Assembly: GCA_027669525.1 (NCBI GenBank)
Contig: JAQEDJ010000051.1
Coordinates: 1-15,941, forward strand
Reading direction: 5' to 3'
Length of the DNA: 15,941 nucleotides
Origin: Coriobacteriaceae bacterium AM48-5
GTDB taxonomy: Bacteria; Actinomycetota; Coriobacteriia; Coriobacteriales; Coriobacteriaceae
The position numbers and the translations under genes were made by a program. This document shows, piece by piece, positions 1-7,517 of the stretch (within the stretch, counting starts at the first letter, position 1; each line of letters begins with the position of its first letter). Below the pieces are notes generated by a model, which saw nothing but the letters and a program-made list of their open reading frames with translations, made no database searches and had not been told where the DNA came from.

Positions 1-471
1 ACGTCACGTGCCCCCACGCCCACGCTGCCATCGACGGAAACTTTCCCGATTCGCGCGCGGGCACGCCCTTGCTGCCCGCAGCGCCCGTGCCCGACCCCGC
101 ATGTTCCACGCACGCTGCCATCGACGGAAACTTTCCCGATTCGCGCGCGGGCACGCCCTTGCTGCCCGCAGCGCCCGTGCCCGACCCCGCATGTTCCACG
201 CGCGCGTACACGAGCACGCCGTCGGTCACATCGGCATCGTCGCTGCGTCCTTTCGCACGGCGCACTGGGCGCACCCCTCGCCGATGCATGCGTCGACCAC
301 GTTCGCCTCGACGGGCAGCCCGCCGGGGGTGACGATCGACACGCGGCCGACGGGCTTTCGTGACAAGAGCATCTCGCAGGCCGCCTTCGCCGCGAGCGCG
401 GCGCAGCTCCCCGTGGTGTAGCCGCAGCGCAGGCGGGTCGTCCCGGTATATATGTAATGATCGAGGCCACG
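1..471 (-). CDS. cbiD: Cobalt-precorrin-5B C1-methyltransferase CbiD, 5' part, frameshifted, runs off left edge
   Basis: CbiD methylates C-1 of cobalt-precorrin-5B with S-adenosylmethionine in the anaerobic cobalamin pathway. The minus strand encodes the family's hallmark N-terminus, LRCGYTTGSCAALAAKAA, then VSIVTPGGLPVE, CAVRKDAG, DVTDGVLVYA and VSVDGSVGVG, but not in one frame. Single bases appear lost near 243 (G pair to G) and in the CCC run at 45-47, which recurs at 135-137 in the second copy of a 90-bp tandem repeat. No ATG precedes the GYTTG motif in its own frame; the best start is a GTG at 470-468 overlapping the cbiF stop, which would need one more lost base near 442-444. The gene follows cbiF directly, so the two are surely co-transcribed. 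The family assignment is strong. Whether the gene is truly broken or merely mis-sequenced cannot be settled here; the duplication is the best argument for real damage. Confidence 0.8.
21..200. repeat. Two perfect tandem copies of a 90-bp unit inside cbiD
   Basis: Positions 21-110 and 111-200 are identical. All three borders share the short word GCGTGG on the minus strand, as expected for slippage or microhomology-mediated duplication. The unit covers the CbiD stretch from VEHAGSG to VSVDGS. In other CbiD proteins this stretch occurs once, so the extra copy is an insertion in the gene. Because it sits at the window edge, an assembly artefact is also possible. Confidence 0.9.
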
Positions 472-1262
472 CTAGCTGCTCGCCTTCCGATACCCAGTGG
501 CAAACGAAGGGTCGTAAAGCTTGCTGCGCTCGTACGACTCCGCTTGCGCGCCGTCGTGCGCAAGCCCGCCGCGAGCTCCGAGCACGCGGCCCACCACCAC
601 GAGCGCCGTGCGGTCGATGCCCTCTCGCGCGCCCGCATCGGCGAGCGTGCCCACTGTGCATCGCACCACGCGCTCCTCAGGCCAGGTCGCCTTATACACG
701 AGCGCCGCCGGCTCGTCGGAGCTGCGGCCCGCGCCCAAAAGCTCGGCGGAAAGCTCGGCGAGCATACCCGAGCTCAGGAAGATGACCATAGTCGAGCCGC
801 TTTCCGCCATGGTGCGCATGCCCTCGCCCGCGGGCATGGGGGTGCGCCCGGAAAGCCGCGTGATCACGACCGACTGGCTGATTCCCGGCAGCGTGTATTC
901 CTGGCGAAGCGCCGCCGCGGCACCGCAAAAGCTCGACACGCCGGGCACCACCTCGTAGTCCACGCCGCGCGCGTCGAGCGCGTCCATCTGCTCCTGGATG
1001 GCGCCGTACAGGCACGGGTCGCCCGTGTGCAGGCGCACCACTTCCTCGCCCCGCGCATCTGCCGCGCACATCACGTCGAGCACTTCCTCCAAGGTCATGT
1101 GCGCGCTGTCGTAGAGACGCAGGATTCCTTGCACTCGGCGAGCAGCTCGGGATTCACAAGGCTTCCCGCCCAAACGACTACGTCGGCCGCGCGCAGAAGG
1201 CGCGCCCCGCGCAGCGTGATAAGGTCGGCGGCGCCCGAGCCTGCGCCAACGATATGAATCAT
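472..1262 (-). CDS. cbiF: Cobalt-precorrin-4 C11-methyltransferase CbiF (CobM family), one frameshift
   Basis: CbiF transfers a methyl group from S-adenosylmethionine to C-11 of cobalt-precorrin-4 in anaerobic cobalamin synthesis. The start at 1262 reads MIHIVGAGSGAADLITLRG, the glycine-rich N-terminal motif of the tetrapyrrole methylase family, followed by VVWAGSLVNPELLAECK. The frame then breaks near 1125-1126, where one A appears lost, and resumes as ILRLYDSAHMTLEEVLDVM, VRLHTGDPCLYGA, YEVVPGVSSFCGAAA and the C-terminal SKLYDPSF. The repaired length is about 264 residues, normal for the family. A GGGAAGG ribosome site precedes the start. It is the first gene of a leftward operon, followed immediately by cbiD, and diverges from the riboswitch-controlled cbiK operon. 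I found no separate riboswitch on its own leader. Confidence 0.88.
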
Positions 1263-1393
1263 CCGAGCCTTCCCTTCCCGTTTCTCATCGCAACCGTTTA
1301 CGCCGCCATTCGCGCAGCGGGCAAAACACGGCGCCTGCGGCAGCAATCGGCGCAAATACGCAGGCAGGAGGCGCAATGCAGCCCGCGCTGGCT

Positions 1394-1421
1394 TTGACAC
1401 GTTCACAAGTGCCACTATCAT
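1394..1421 (+). promoter_or_regulatory. Sigma-70-type promoter for the riboswitch/cbiK operon
   Basis: TTGACA at 1394-1399 and TATCAT at 1416-1421 are separated by 16 bp, which is close to consensus. Transcription would start near 1428, about 40 bp before the riboswitch aptamer. The reverse strand of the -10 box reads TATGAT, so part of the cbiF promoter may overlap it, but I see no good -35 box in that direction. Confidence 0.6.
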
Positions 1422-1467
1422 AGTAAAAGTTTCGTCAACGAGCATATGACAATCGGATAAAAGGAAA

Positions 1468-1600
1468 TGACCGGCGCGGCGCCTGCACAGCCCGCGCTGG
1501 CTTGCGGAGGGAACCAGGTGGGAATCCTGGGCAAGGGACATTACTGTATAGGACGCGCGGGCGAACCGCCTCGCGCCCCAAGCCAGACTGCTTCGCCTTT
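1468..1600 (+). promoter_or_regulatory. Cobalamin riboswitch aptamer
   Basis: The conserved core is visible in order: GAGGGAACCAGGTGGGAATCC at about 1507-1527 (the GGGAA...GGTG...AATCC block), ACTGTATAG near 1543-1551, a GC-rich arm at 1553-1577, and the closing AAGCCAGACTGC near 1580-1591. These match the order and wording of the B12 box and flanking core of cobalamin riboswitches. It lies downstream of a strong promoter and upstream of cbiK, so adenosylcobalamin or a related corrinoid should repress the five-gene operon that follows. The outer borders are approximate. Confidence 0.85.
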
Positions 1601-1604
1601 TCCT

Positions 1605-1660
1605 CACGGCATCGCCGTGGCGTTAGCTCCTTGTGAACCCCGAGGGGTGCGCTTTTCTTT
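1605..1660 (+). promoter_or_regulatory. Probable riboswitch expression platform (two hairpins and T-rich run)
   Basis: A CACGGC/GCCGTG hairpin (1605-1619) is followed by an ACCCC/GGGGT hairpin (1637-1648) and a TTTTCTTT run (1653-1660). The second part resembles a weak intrinsic terminator. The last 50 bases before cbiK hold a GAGGAAAGG ribosome site, so control could instead act on translation. I cannot decide between these from sequence alone. Confidence 0.35.
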
Positions 1661-1719
1661 CGCTTGTGCCGACAAGCAACTGTCGCCGGGGGACCGGCAA
1701 ACCGAGGAAAGGAAAAACC

Positions 1720-2646
1720 ATGTCCGACCAGATGTCACGCCGCGGCTTCATGGGCGCCGCAGCAACCGGAGCCGTCGCGCTCGCCGGAGTCGCGCTCGCG
1801 GGCTGCTCCAACACCTCCGCGAGTTCCGAGAAATCTAGTGAAAAGGAGAAGGCCGCGAAGCCGGTCATCCTCGTCACGAGCTTCGGCACGAGCTACAACG
1901 ACTCGCGCCACATCACCATCGGCGCCATCGAAGACGCTATCCGCGAGAAGTACTGGCAGGACTACGACATCCGCCGCGCCTTCACCGCGCAGATCATCAT
2001 CGACAAGCTAAAGAAGCGCGACGGCATCACGATCGACAACATGACCGAGGCGCTTGACCGCTGCGTGGAAGACGGCGTGAAGGAAATCGTCGTGCAGCCG
2101 ACGCATCTCATGGCTGGCCTGGAATACGCCGACGTGAAAGACGAGCTCGACAAGTACGCCGACAAGTTCGACAAGATCTCGCTCGGCGACCCGCTGCTCA
2201 CCTCCGACGACGACTACAAAAAGGTGGCCGCAGCCATTAAGGAGAACATGGCGTCCTTCGACGACGGCGAGACGGCGCTGTGCCTCATGGGCCACGGCAC
2301 CGAAGCCGATTCCAACGCCGACTATGCCAAGATGCAGGAAGTGTTCAAGAACGAGGGTTTGACGCAGTTCTTCGTCGGCACCGTCGAGGCTGAACCGACC
2401 TGCGAGGATGTTATCGCCGCCGCGAGCGCCGCAGGCTACAAGAAGGCCGTGCTCGCGCCGTTCATGGTGGTCGCGGGCGACCACGCGAACAACGACATGG
2501 CAGACGAGACCGACCCCGACAGCTGGGCTGCGAAGTTCGTGGCCGCCGGCTTCGAAGTGACGTGCCTGCTCCAGGGTCTGGGACAGAACGTCGCGGTCGA
2601 CGACATCTACGTCTCGCACGTGGACGACGCCATCGCCAAGCTGTAA
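1720..2646 (+). CDS. cbiK: Exported sirohydrochlorin cobaltochelatase (CbiK family) lipoprotein
   Basis: CbiK inserts Co2+ into sirohydrochlorin in anaerobic cobalamin synthesis; periplasmic relatives (CbiK-P of Desulfovibrio) are known. The start at 1720 has a GAGGAAAGG site and gives 308 residues, about 45 more than cytoplasmic CbiK. The extra N-terminus is a twin-arginine-like signal (SRRGFMG, residues 6-12), a hydrophobic stretch and a lipobox ending LAGC with Cys29, then a Ser/Lys/Glu-rich linker. The chelatase domain starts at residue 48: VILVTSFGTSYNDSRH, RRAFTAQIIIDKLKKRDGI, QPTHLMAGLEYADV, LMGHGTEADSN, APFMVVAGDHANNDM. The likely metal-site residues Glu134, His191 and His254 are all present. 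It is the first gene behind the cobalamin riboswitch, followed by uptake genes. The chelatase fold is certain. The native substrate (sirohydrochlorin, another tetrapyrrole, or metal removal rather than insertion) is open, because the protein should act outside the membrane. Confidence 0.9.
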   Translation: MSDQMSRRGFMGAAATGAVALAGVALAGCSNTSASSEKSSEKEKAAKPVILVTSFGTSYNDSRHITIGAIEDAIREKYWQDYDIRRAFTAQIIIDKLKKRDGITIDNMTEALDRCVEDGVKEIVVQPTHLMAGLEYADVKDELDKYADKFDKISLGDPLLTSDDDYKKVAAAIKENMASFDDGETALCLMGHGTEADSNADYAKMQEVFKNEGLTQFFVGTVEAEPTCEDVIAAASAAGYKKAVLAPFMVVAGDHANNDMADETDPDSWAAKFVAAGFEVTCLLQGLGQNVAVDDIYVSHVDDAIAKL

Positions 2647-2655
2647 ACTCGCCGC

Positions 2656-2729
2656 GCACGGGGGCGCCGGTCGCGTCCCCGTGCAACGGGCATGCGCCTT
2701 TCCCCGACTGACGACGCATGCCCGTTGCA
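2656..2729 (+). other. Two overlapping strong hairpins in the cbiK-lipoprotein gap
   Basis: GCACGGGG (2656-2663) pairs with CCCCGTGC (2677-2684). TGCAACGGGCATGCG (2682-2696) pairs perfectly with 2715-2729 around an 18-nt loop. The two stems share positions 2682-2684 and so compete slightly. No T run follows, so these are not ordinary intrinsic terminators. They may protect the cbiK transcript end or lower expression of the downstream genes. Confidence 0.6.
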
Positions 2730-2792
2730 TTCGCATCCCGACCGCCCACCGCACGGCACGGGCGGTCGAAGCGATTGAAAGGAACCCCCTCC

Positions 2793-3325
2793 ATGTTGAA
2801 GAAAACCCTCGTCTTCGCCCTGTCGGCGGCGCTTTGCGCGTTCTCGCTCGCCGGCTGCGCCGGAAATTCAATCGACAGCGCAAAGGCAAGCGATGCCGAT
2901 TCCCAGGAAAAGACCGAACAGGCGGCCGATGCGCCCGCGGCGCAAGCGCTGCCCCCATCACCGCCGACAAGGTGGCCGACGGCACCTATCCAATCACCGT
3001 AGATTCCAGCTCGAACATGTTCAGGATCGTGGACGCCCAGCTCATCGTGGAAAACGGCTCCATGCACTGCGTGATGACGCTTTCCGGCACGGGCTACGGC
3101 AAGCTCTTCATGGGCACGGGCGACGAGGCTGCCGCCGCGAGCGAGGCCGACTTCATCCCCTATGTGGAAAACGCGGAAGGCAAGTACACCTACGACGTGC
3201 CCGTTGATGCGCTCGACGAGGACACCGCCTGTGCCGCGTGGAGTATTAGAAAAGAGCAGTGGTACGACCGCACACTTGTGTTCGAATCCGCCGGCGTCGA
3301 TCTGCGCGCCGACGCACTGAAGTAA
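2793..3325 (+). CDS. Small lipoprotein with NEAT-like domain, one frameshift
   Basis: The start at 2793 follows an AAAGGA site and encodes a lipoprotein signal, MLKKTLVFALSAALCAFS then LAGC. A Ser/Ala/Glu/Asp-rich linker follows. Near 2946-2956 one base appears lost, and the protein continues in the next frame as APITADKVADGTYPITV, then a beta-rich domain of about 110 residues: FRIVDAQLIVENGSMHCVMT, LSGTGYGKLFMGTGDEA, YDVPVDALDEDTACAAW and RTLVFES. The same block order recurs at the N-terminus of the next gene, where it resembles a NEAT (heme-binding, cell-surface) fold. The repaired length is about 177 residues. By context it is a surface ligand-capture or relay protein between chelatase and transporter. 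The fold match is my inference from pattern; no conserved YxxxY heme motif is evident. Confidence 0.65.
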
Positions 3326-3329
3326 CGCC

Positions 3330-4900
3330 ATGCGGTCGATTCTTCCCAAGGGGGAAAACAGGAAGCTCCACAGCATCGCGGCGCGCGCGATCGCCTGCGT
3401 TCTCGTCGCCCTGCTCGCGCTTCCCTTCGCGGGGTGCAGTGCGAGCCCGAACGCGACCGGTGGCACGGCGGGCTCTCAGGAATACACGGTGAGCGTCTCG
3501 CTTTCCGGCGGGTCAGGGCGCGCAAGCATCGCCTCACCCACCACAATTGTGAAGGATGGCGACACCTACACCGCGACCATCACCTGGTCGAGTTCGAACT
3601 ACGACAAGATGACCGTCGACGGCGTGGACTACGCGCCCGTAAACGACGGCGGCAACTCCACGTTCGAGATACCCGTCACGCTCGACGAGGACATCGCCGT
3701 GTCGGCCGAGACCGTCGCCATGTCGACGCCGCACACCATCGACTACACGCTCCACTTCGACTCATCCACCATGAAGGAGAATCGGGCGACGATGCAAGCG
3801 GCGGCTCCCCTGCGGGAACGGCTTCAAGCGCCGCGGCCGACTTCCACAACGCCGATTTGGGCTGCGGCTGGGAGCCGACGGGAGCGCTTCAGCTTGAATA
3901 CGCCGAGCACTTCACTGTCGACGAGTTCGAAGGCGGCCTGCGGCTTATCTGCGTTTCGAACGGGGAGCGCTTCCTCGTGGTGCCGCAAGATGCGAAGGTG
4001 CCTGATGGGTTAAGCTCCGACATCGCGGTCATAAGGCGCCCCGCCGACAAGGTGTACCTCGTGTCGTCGGCGACGATGTGCCTGGTCGACGCGCTCGATG
4101 CGAACGACAATATCTTAATGTCGGGCACGAAAGCCGACGATTGCTCGGTCGCGGGCTTCAAAAGCGCGCTCGGAAGTGGGGCGATCGCCTACGGCGGCAA
4201 GTACAGCGCGCCCGACTACGAGCGAATATCGGCCTCGGGCTGCACGCTCGCCATCGAGAACACCATGATCAACCACACGCCCGATGTGAAGGAAAAGCTG
4301 CAGAAGCTCGGGCTCGTCGTGCTCACCGAACAGTCGTCGAGCGAGCCCAAAGCACTCGGGCGCGTCGAGTGGATTAAGCTTTTCGGCGTCCTGTTCGACA
4401 AGGAAGACGAGGCCACGCACCTGTTCAACGAGCAGAAGGCCCGCGTCGAGCAAACGTCGGGGCTCGCGTCGTCAGGTAAAACCGTGGCGTATTTCTACAT
4501 TAACTCGAACGGGGCCGCCGTCACGCGGCGGGCGGGCGACTACGTGGCGCAGATGATCGAGCTTGCAGGCGGCAGCTACGCGCTCGATGACGCGCAGACG
4601 GCGTCGACGTCAGGTTCGTCAGTAACGCTCGAAATGGAGCGCTTCTACGCGACAGCGAAGGATGCCGACATCATCGTCTACAACGGCACCATCGACGAAT
4701 CGGTTGCCACCTTGAACGACTTCGTAGGCAAAAACGCGCTATTGTCGCAGTTCAAAGCCGTGAAGAACGGCAACGTCTGGGTCACAAGCGCCGACATGTA
4801 CCAGCAGATGACTTCTACCGCCGACATTATCGACGAGCTGCACGGGGCGTTCACCGGCGATGACACGAGCGACTTCCATTATCTGAGGAAGCTCGGCTAG
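3330..4900 (+). CDS. ABC transporter substrate-binding lipoprotein (FepB/BtuF type) with N-terminal NEAT-like domain, one frameshift
   Basis: The start at 3330 lies 4 nt after the previous stop. A lipoprotein signal ends LPFAGC. Residues about 50-145 form a beta-rich domain resembling NEAT: TTIVKDGDTYTATITWSSS, YDKMTVDGVDYAPVN, STFEIPVTLDEDIAVSAE and HTIDYTLHFD. One base appears lost near 3775-3781; the protein continues in the next frame through a short linker (DDASGGSPAGTASS) into a class III periplasmic-binding domain: GLRLICVSNGERFLVVPQ, YLVSSATMCLVDALDANDN, TLAIENTMINHTPDVKEKL, KALGRVEWIKLFG, TVAYFYINSNGA, DADIIVYNG and NGNVWVTSADMYQQM. The repaired length is about 523 residues, much longer than a standalone binding protein. 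Partners are the permease and ATPase downstream. The ligand is probably an iron or cobalt chelate, heme or corrinoid; the riboswitch favours a corrinoid or cobalt link. Confidence 0.8.
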
Positions 4901-4904
4901 CACC

Positions 4905-5944
4905 ATGAGAAGCCGACTTTCCATGGCATACGACGAATCGGGGCGCGCCGCGCGGTGTCGCGTCGTGACGGCGCTGCTCGCTGTTGCCCTCATCGTGCTC
5001 GTCGGGACCAACCTGTGCATCGGGAGCGTGCTCGTGCCCGCAGACCACATCCCCGGCATCCTTTCGGGCGGCGCGGCCAATTCCATGGAAAGCCAGGTCA
5101 TCTGGGAGATTCGACTGCCGCGCGTACTTTCAGCCGTGCTTCTCGGCGGGCACTTTCGCTTTCCGGGTTCCTGCTGCAGACGTTTTTCAACAACCCCATC
5201 GCCGACCCGTTCATCTTGGGCGTCTCCTCGGGCGCAAAGTTCGTCGTCGCGCTTACGATGATCGTACTTCTAGGCGCGAACCAGGCCATGTCCTCGCCGG
5301 CCATGGTGGCCGCAGCGTTTCTGGGCTCGCTTATCACCATCGGCTTCGTGCTCCTCATCGCACGGCGCATAAGTTCCATGGCCATGCTCATCGTGGCGGG
5401 CGTCATGGTGGGATACATCTGCTCGGCGGCGACGAACTTCCTCATCGCCTTCGCCGACGACCAGTCCATCGTGAACCTGCACAACTGGTCTTTGGGTAGC
5501 TTCTCGGGTTCGAGCTGGGACGACATCGCGGTCATCGCGGTCGTGGTGATCACCGTGAGCGCATGCGTATTCGCGATATCGAAGCCCCTTTCCGCCTTCC
5601 AGCTGGGAGAAGCCTACGCGAAAAGCGTCGGCGTGAACGTCGAACGCTTCCGCGTGGTGCTCGTCCTTCTAGCGAGCATGCTCTCCGCCTGCGTGACCGC
5701 GTTCGCTGGTCCGGTGTCGTTCGTAGGCATCGCGGTTCCGCATCTCGTGAAGTCGGCGCTAAAGTCGTCGAAGCCCATCCGCGTGATTCCTGCGTGCTTC
5801 TTGGGAGGCGCCATCTTCTGCGCGGGCTGCGATTTGATCGCGCGCACGCTGTTCTCTCCCGTCGAGCTTTCCATCAGCGCCGTCACCGCCATCTTCGGCG
5901 CTCCGGTGGTTATCGCGCTCATGCTGAAGAAGCAGGTGAGGTAG
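4905..5944 (+). CDS. FecCD/BtuC-family ABC transporter permease, one frameshift
   Basis: This is a membrane permease of the iron-chelate/cobalamin importer family. From 4905 it reads a hydrophobic first helix (VVTALLAVALIVLVGTNLCI), then IWEIRLPRVLSAVLLGG, the typical RLPR motif. The frame breaks at the GGG run 5148-5150 (one G apparently lost) and resumes as ALSLSGFLLQTFFNNPIADP and FILGVSSGAK, the family's core motif. Later come several helices and VSFVGIAVPHLVKSAL, the ATPase-contact region, and the end near LMLKKQVR. The repaired length is about 347 residues, normal for the family, with roughly 9-10 membrane segments. It starts 4 nt after the binding-protein stop and ends directly against the ATPase start, so translation is probably coupled. 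Confidence 0.87.
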
Positions 5945-7260
5945 ATGGGGGAATTCGTGCCGCGGCCCAAAACGCTCGGAGGGGACATTCCATGCTTAGA
6001 CAGTCCTGAGCTCGCACGAAAGCGCCAGAAGGCACTTTCGGCTCGTGCGGAACTGCGCGCGGAACGCCTCCTCCGAGCGGAGCCGAACCTCGAAACTACG
6101 GTCGAAACGCAGGCTGACGGAGCGCCGCTTTTCCACATAAGCGACCTGTCGGCGGGCTACGACAAGAAGGTCGTAGTCGAAGGCGTCGATCTGGAGGTTC
6201 GCGCGGGCGACGTCGTGGCGCTCATCGGGCCGAACGGCTCGGGCAAGTCGACTATCTTGAAAACCATCACACGCCATCTGGCACCGCTTGCCGGCGCGGT
6301 CGAGCTCGACGGGCGGGAGATTTCCCGATGGAAGACGGCGGAGTTTGCAAGGAACCTTGCGGTTATGCTGACAGATCGCCCCCGGACCGAGCTCCTCACC
6401 TGCCGCGATGTCGTAGAGGCGGGAAGGCACCCCTACACCGGGCGAATGGGCACACTCTCGCCCGACGACCATAGTCGGGTCGACGAGGCCATGAAAACCG
6501 CACATGTGGAAGAGCTCGCCGAGCGCGACTTTATGCAGATAAGCGACGGGCAACGCCAGCGCGTCATGCTCGCACGCGCCATCGCGCAGGATCCGCGTGT
6601 GCTCGTGCTCGACGAGCCCACGTCGTATCTCGATATCCGCTACCAGATCGACCTGCTGCGAATACTTCGCCACCTTGCGAAATCGCGGAATGTGGCTGTC
6701 ATCATGTCCATCCACGAACTCGAGCTCGCGCAGAAAAGCGCCGACAAGGTGATTTGCGTGAAGGACGGCCGGGTCTTCCGCGCCGGCGCACCCGAGGACA
6801 TATTCACGCGCGAGACGATTGGCGAGCTCTACGGCCTCAACATGGCACCTTCAACGAGCGCTTCGGCAGCGTGGAAATTGGACGCCCGCACGGCGATGCG
6901 CACACGTTCGTCATCGCCGGCGCAGGTACGGGGTCGGCTGTGTTTCGCCAGCTCATCCGGCAGGGCAAGGCGTTCTACACGGGCGTTCTGCACGAAGGGG
7001 ACATCGACTGCGAGCTCGCGCGCGACCTGGCGGCGGAATGCGTGGCCGAGCGCGCCTTCGAGCCGATCGGGGATAGAACCATAGCCCGCGCCAAAGAGCT
7101 CCTCGTCCACTGCGCGCGCCTTATCGTGTGTCCCGCCGCCTTCGGCACCATAAACGCCCGCAACGCAGAGCTCGTCGAGTTCGCACGCTCGCACGGTATC
7201 GAGGTCATGCGAGCGTGCGAAGGCGCATCGGAGGATTCCCATTTGGGGTGGAAAGGATAA
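5945..7260 (+). CDS. FecE/BtuD-type ABC ATPase with extra C-terminal domain, frameshifted
   Basis: The ATPase powers the preceding permease. It carries LSAGYDKKVV, Walker A GPNGSGKST, the signature ISDGQRQRVMLARAIAQDP, Walker B VLVLDEPTSYLD and the switch histidine in VIMSIHEL. An atypical N-terminal leader of about 60 residues precedes the domain if the ATG at 5945 is used (AGGTGAGG upstream). A stronger ribosome site (GGAGGGG) precedes the ATG at 5992, which is one frame off and would fit if the TT nearby has one T too many. After ELYGLNM one G appears lost at 6844-6845. The next frame adds about 135 residues: GTFNERFGSVEIGRP, FVIAGAGTGSAVFRQLI, YTGVLHEGDIDCELARDLA and FGTINARNAELVEFA. That tail looks like a Rossmann-type domain and is absent from standard FecE. 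Its role is unknown, perhaps ligand or nucleotide sensing. Confidence 0.83.
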
Positions 7261-7283
7261 ACTGGACTTTCTTTTAAGGATCC

Positions 7284-7517
7284 TCAGGCTACAGCTCCTA
7301 CGCCGGCGAGGTCTACAAGGCGCCGGAGAACCTCGTAAACAGGAATTTCCACGCCGACGAGCCCAACCTGCTGTGGCTCACCGACATCACCGAGTTCAGG
7401 CTCCCGGGCGGCGAGAAGGTCTACCTGAGCCCGGTCATCGACTGCTTCGGCGGGATGCCCGTCGCCTGATCGATCGGGCTGCACCCCGACAAGCGCCTCG
7501 CGAACTCGAGTCTGCGC
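7284..7517 (+). mobile_element. IS3-family transposase (OrfB) remnant
   Basis: The plus strand reads SGYSSYAGEVYKAPENLVNR, NFHADEPNLLWLTDITEF, GGEKVYLSPVIDCFGGMPVA, then TGA where the family has Trp, then SIGLHPDKRLANSSLR. This is the start of the integrase catalytic core of IS3-family transposases. The first two acidic catalytic residues (in LTDITEF and VIDCF) are present, while the rest of the core and the N-terminal half are gone. Both ends are truncated: on the left about 25 nt after the ATPase stop, on the right at the tetR stop. It is a dead scar at the border between the transport operon and housekeeping genes. Confidence 0.8.

Noticed and set aside
4..192. A minus-strand Arg/Ala-rich protein with a 30-residue repeat
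   Set aside because: It is the tandem-duplicated cbiD segment read in the wrong frame; the correct frame gives CbiD sequence such as VSVDGSVGVG.
21..200. CRISPR-like array
   Set aside because: Two abutting 90-bp copies without spacers inside a coding gene; no cas genes nearby.
457..1257. Plus-strand open frame of 266 codons opposite cbiF
   Set aside because: His/Arg/Ala-rich antisense shadow with no recognisable domain; the minus strand encodes CbiF.
1263..1480. A second cobalamin riboswitch facing cbiF
   Set aside because: The minus strand shows no GGGAA...GGTG...AATCC core; only the 16-bp repeat recalls the plus-strand riboswitch.
2008..3466. Two minus-strand open frames of over 320 codons opposite cbiK and the lipoprotein genes
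   Set aside because: Antisense shadows; the plus strand has ribosome sites, signal peptides and conserved domains in order.
7284..7517. A functional small gene
   Set aside because: The sequence is an internal fragment of an IS3 transposase with an internal TGA and no start or end of the protein.
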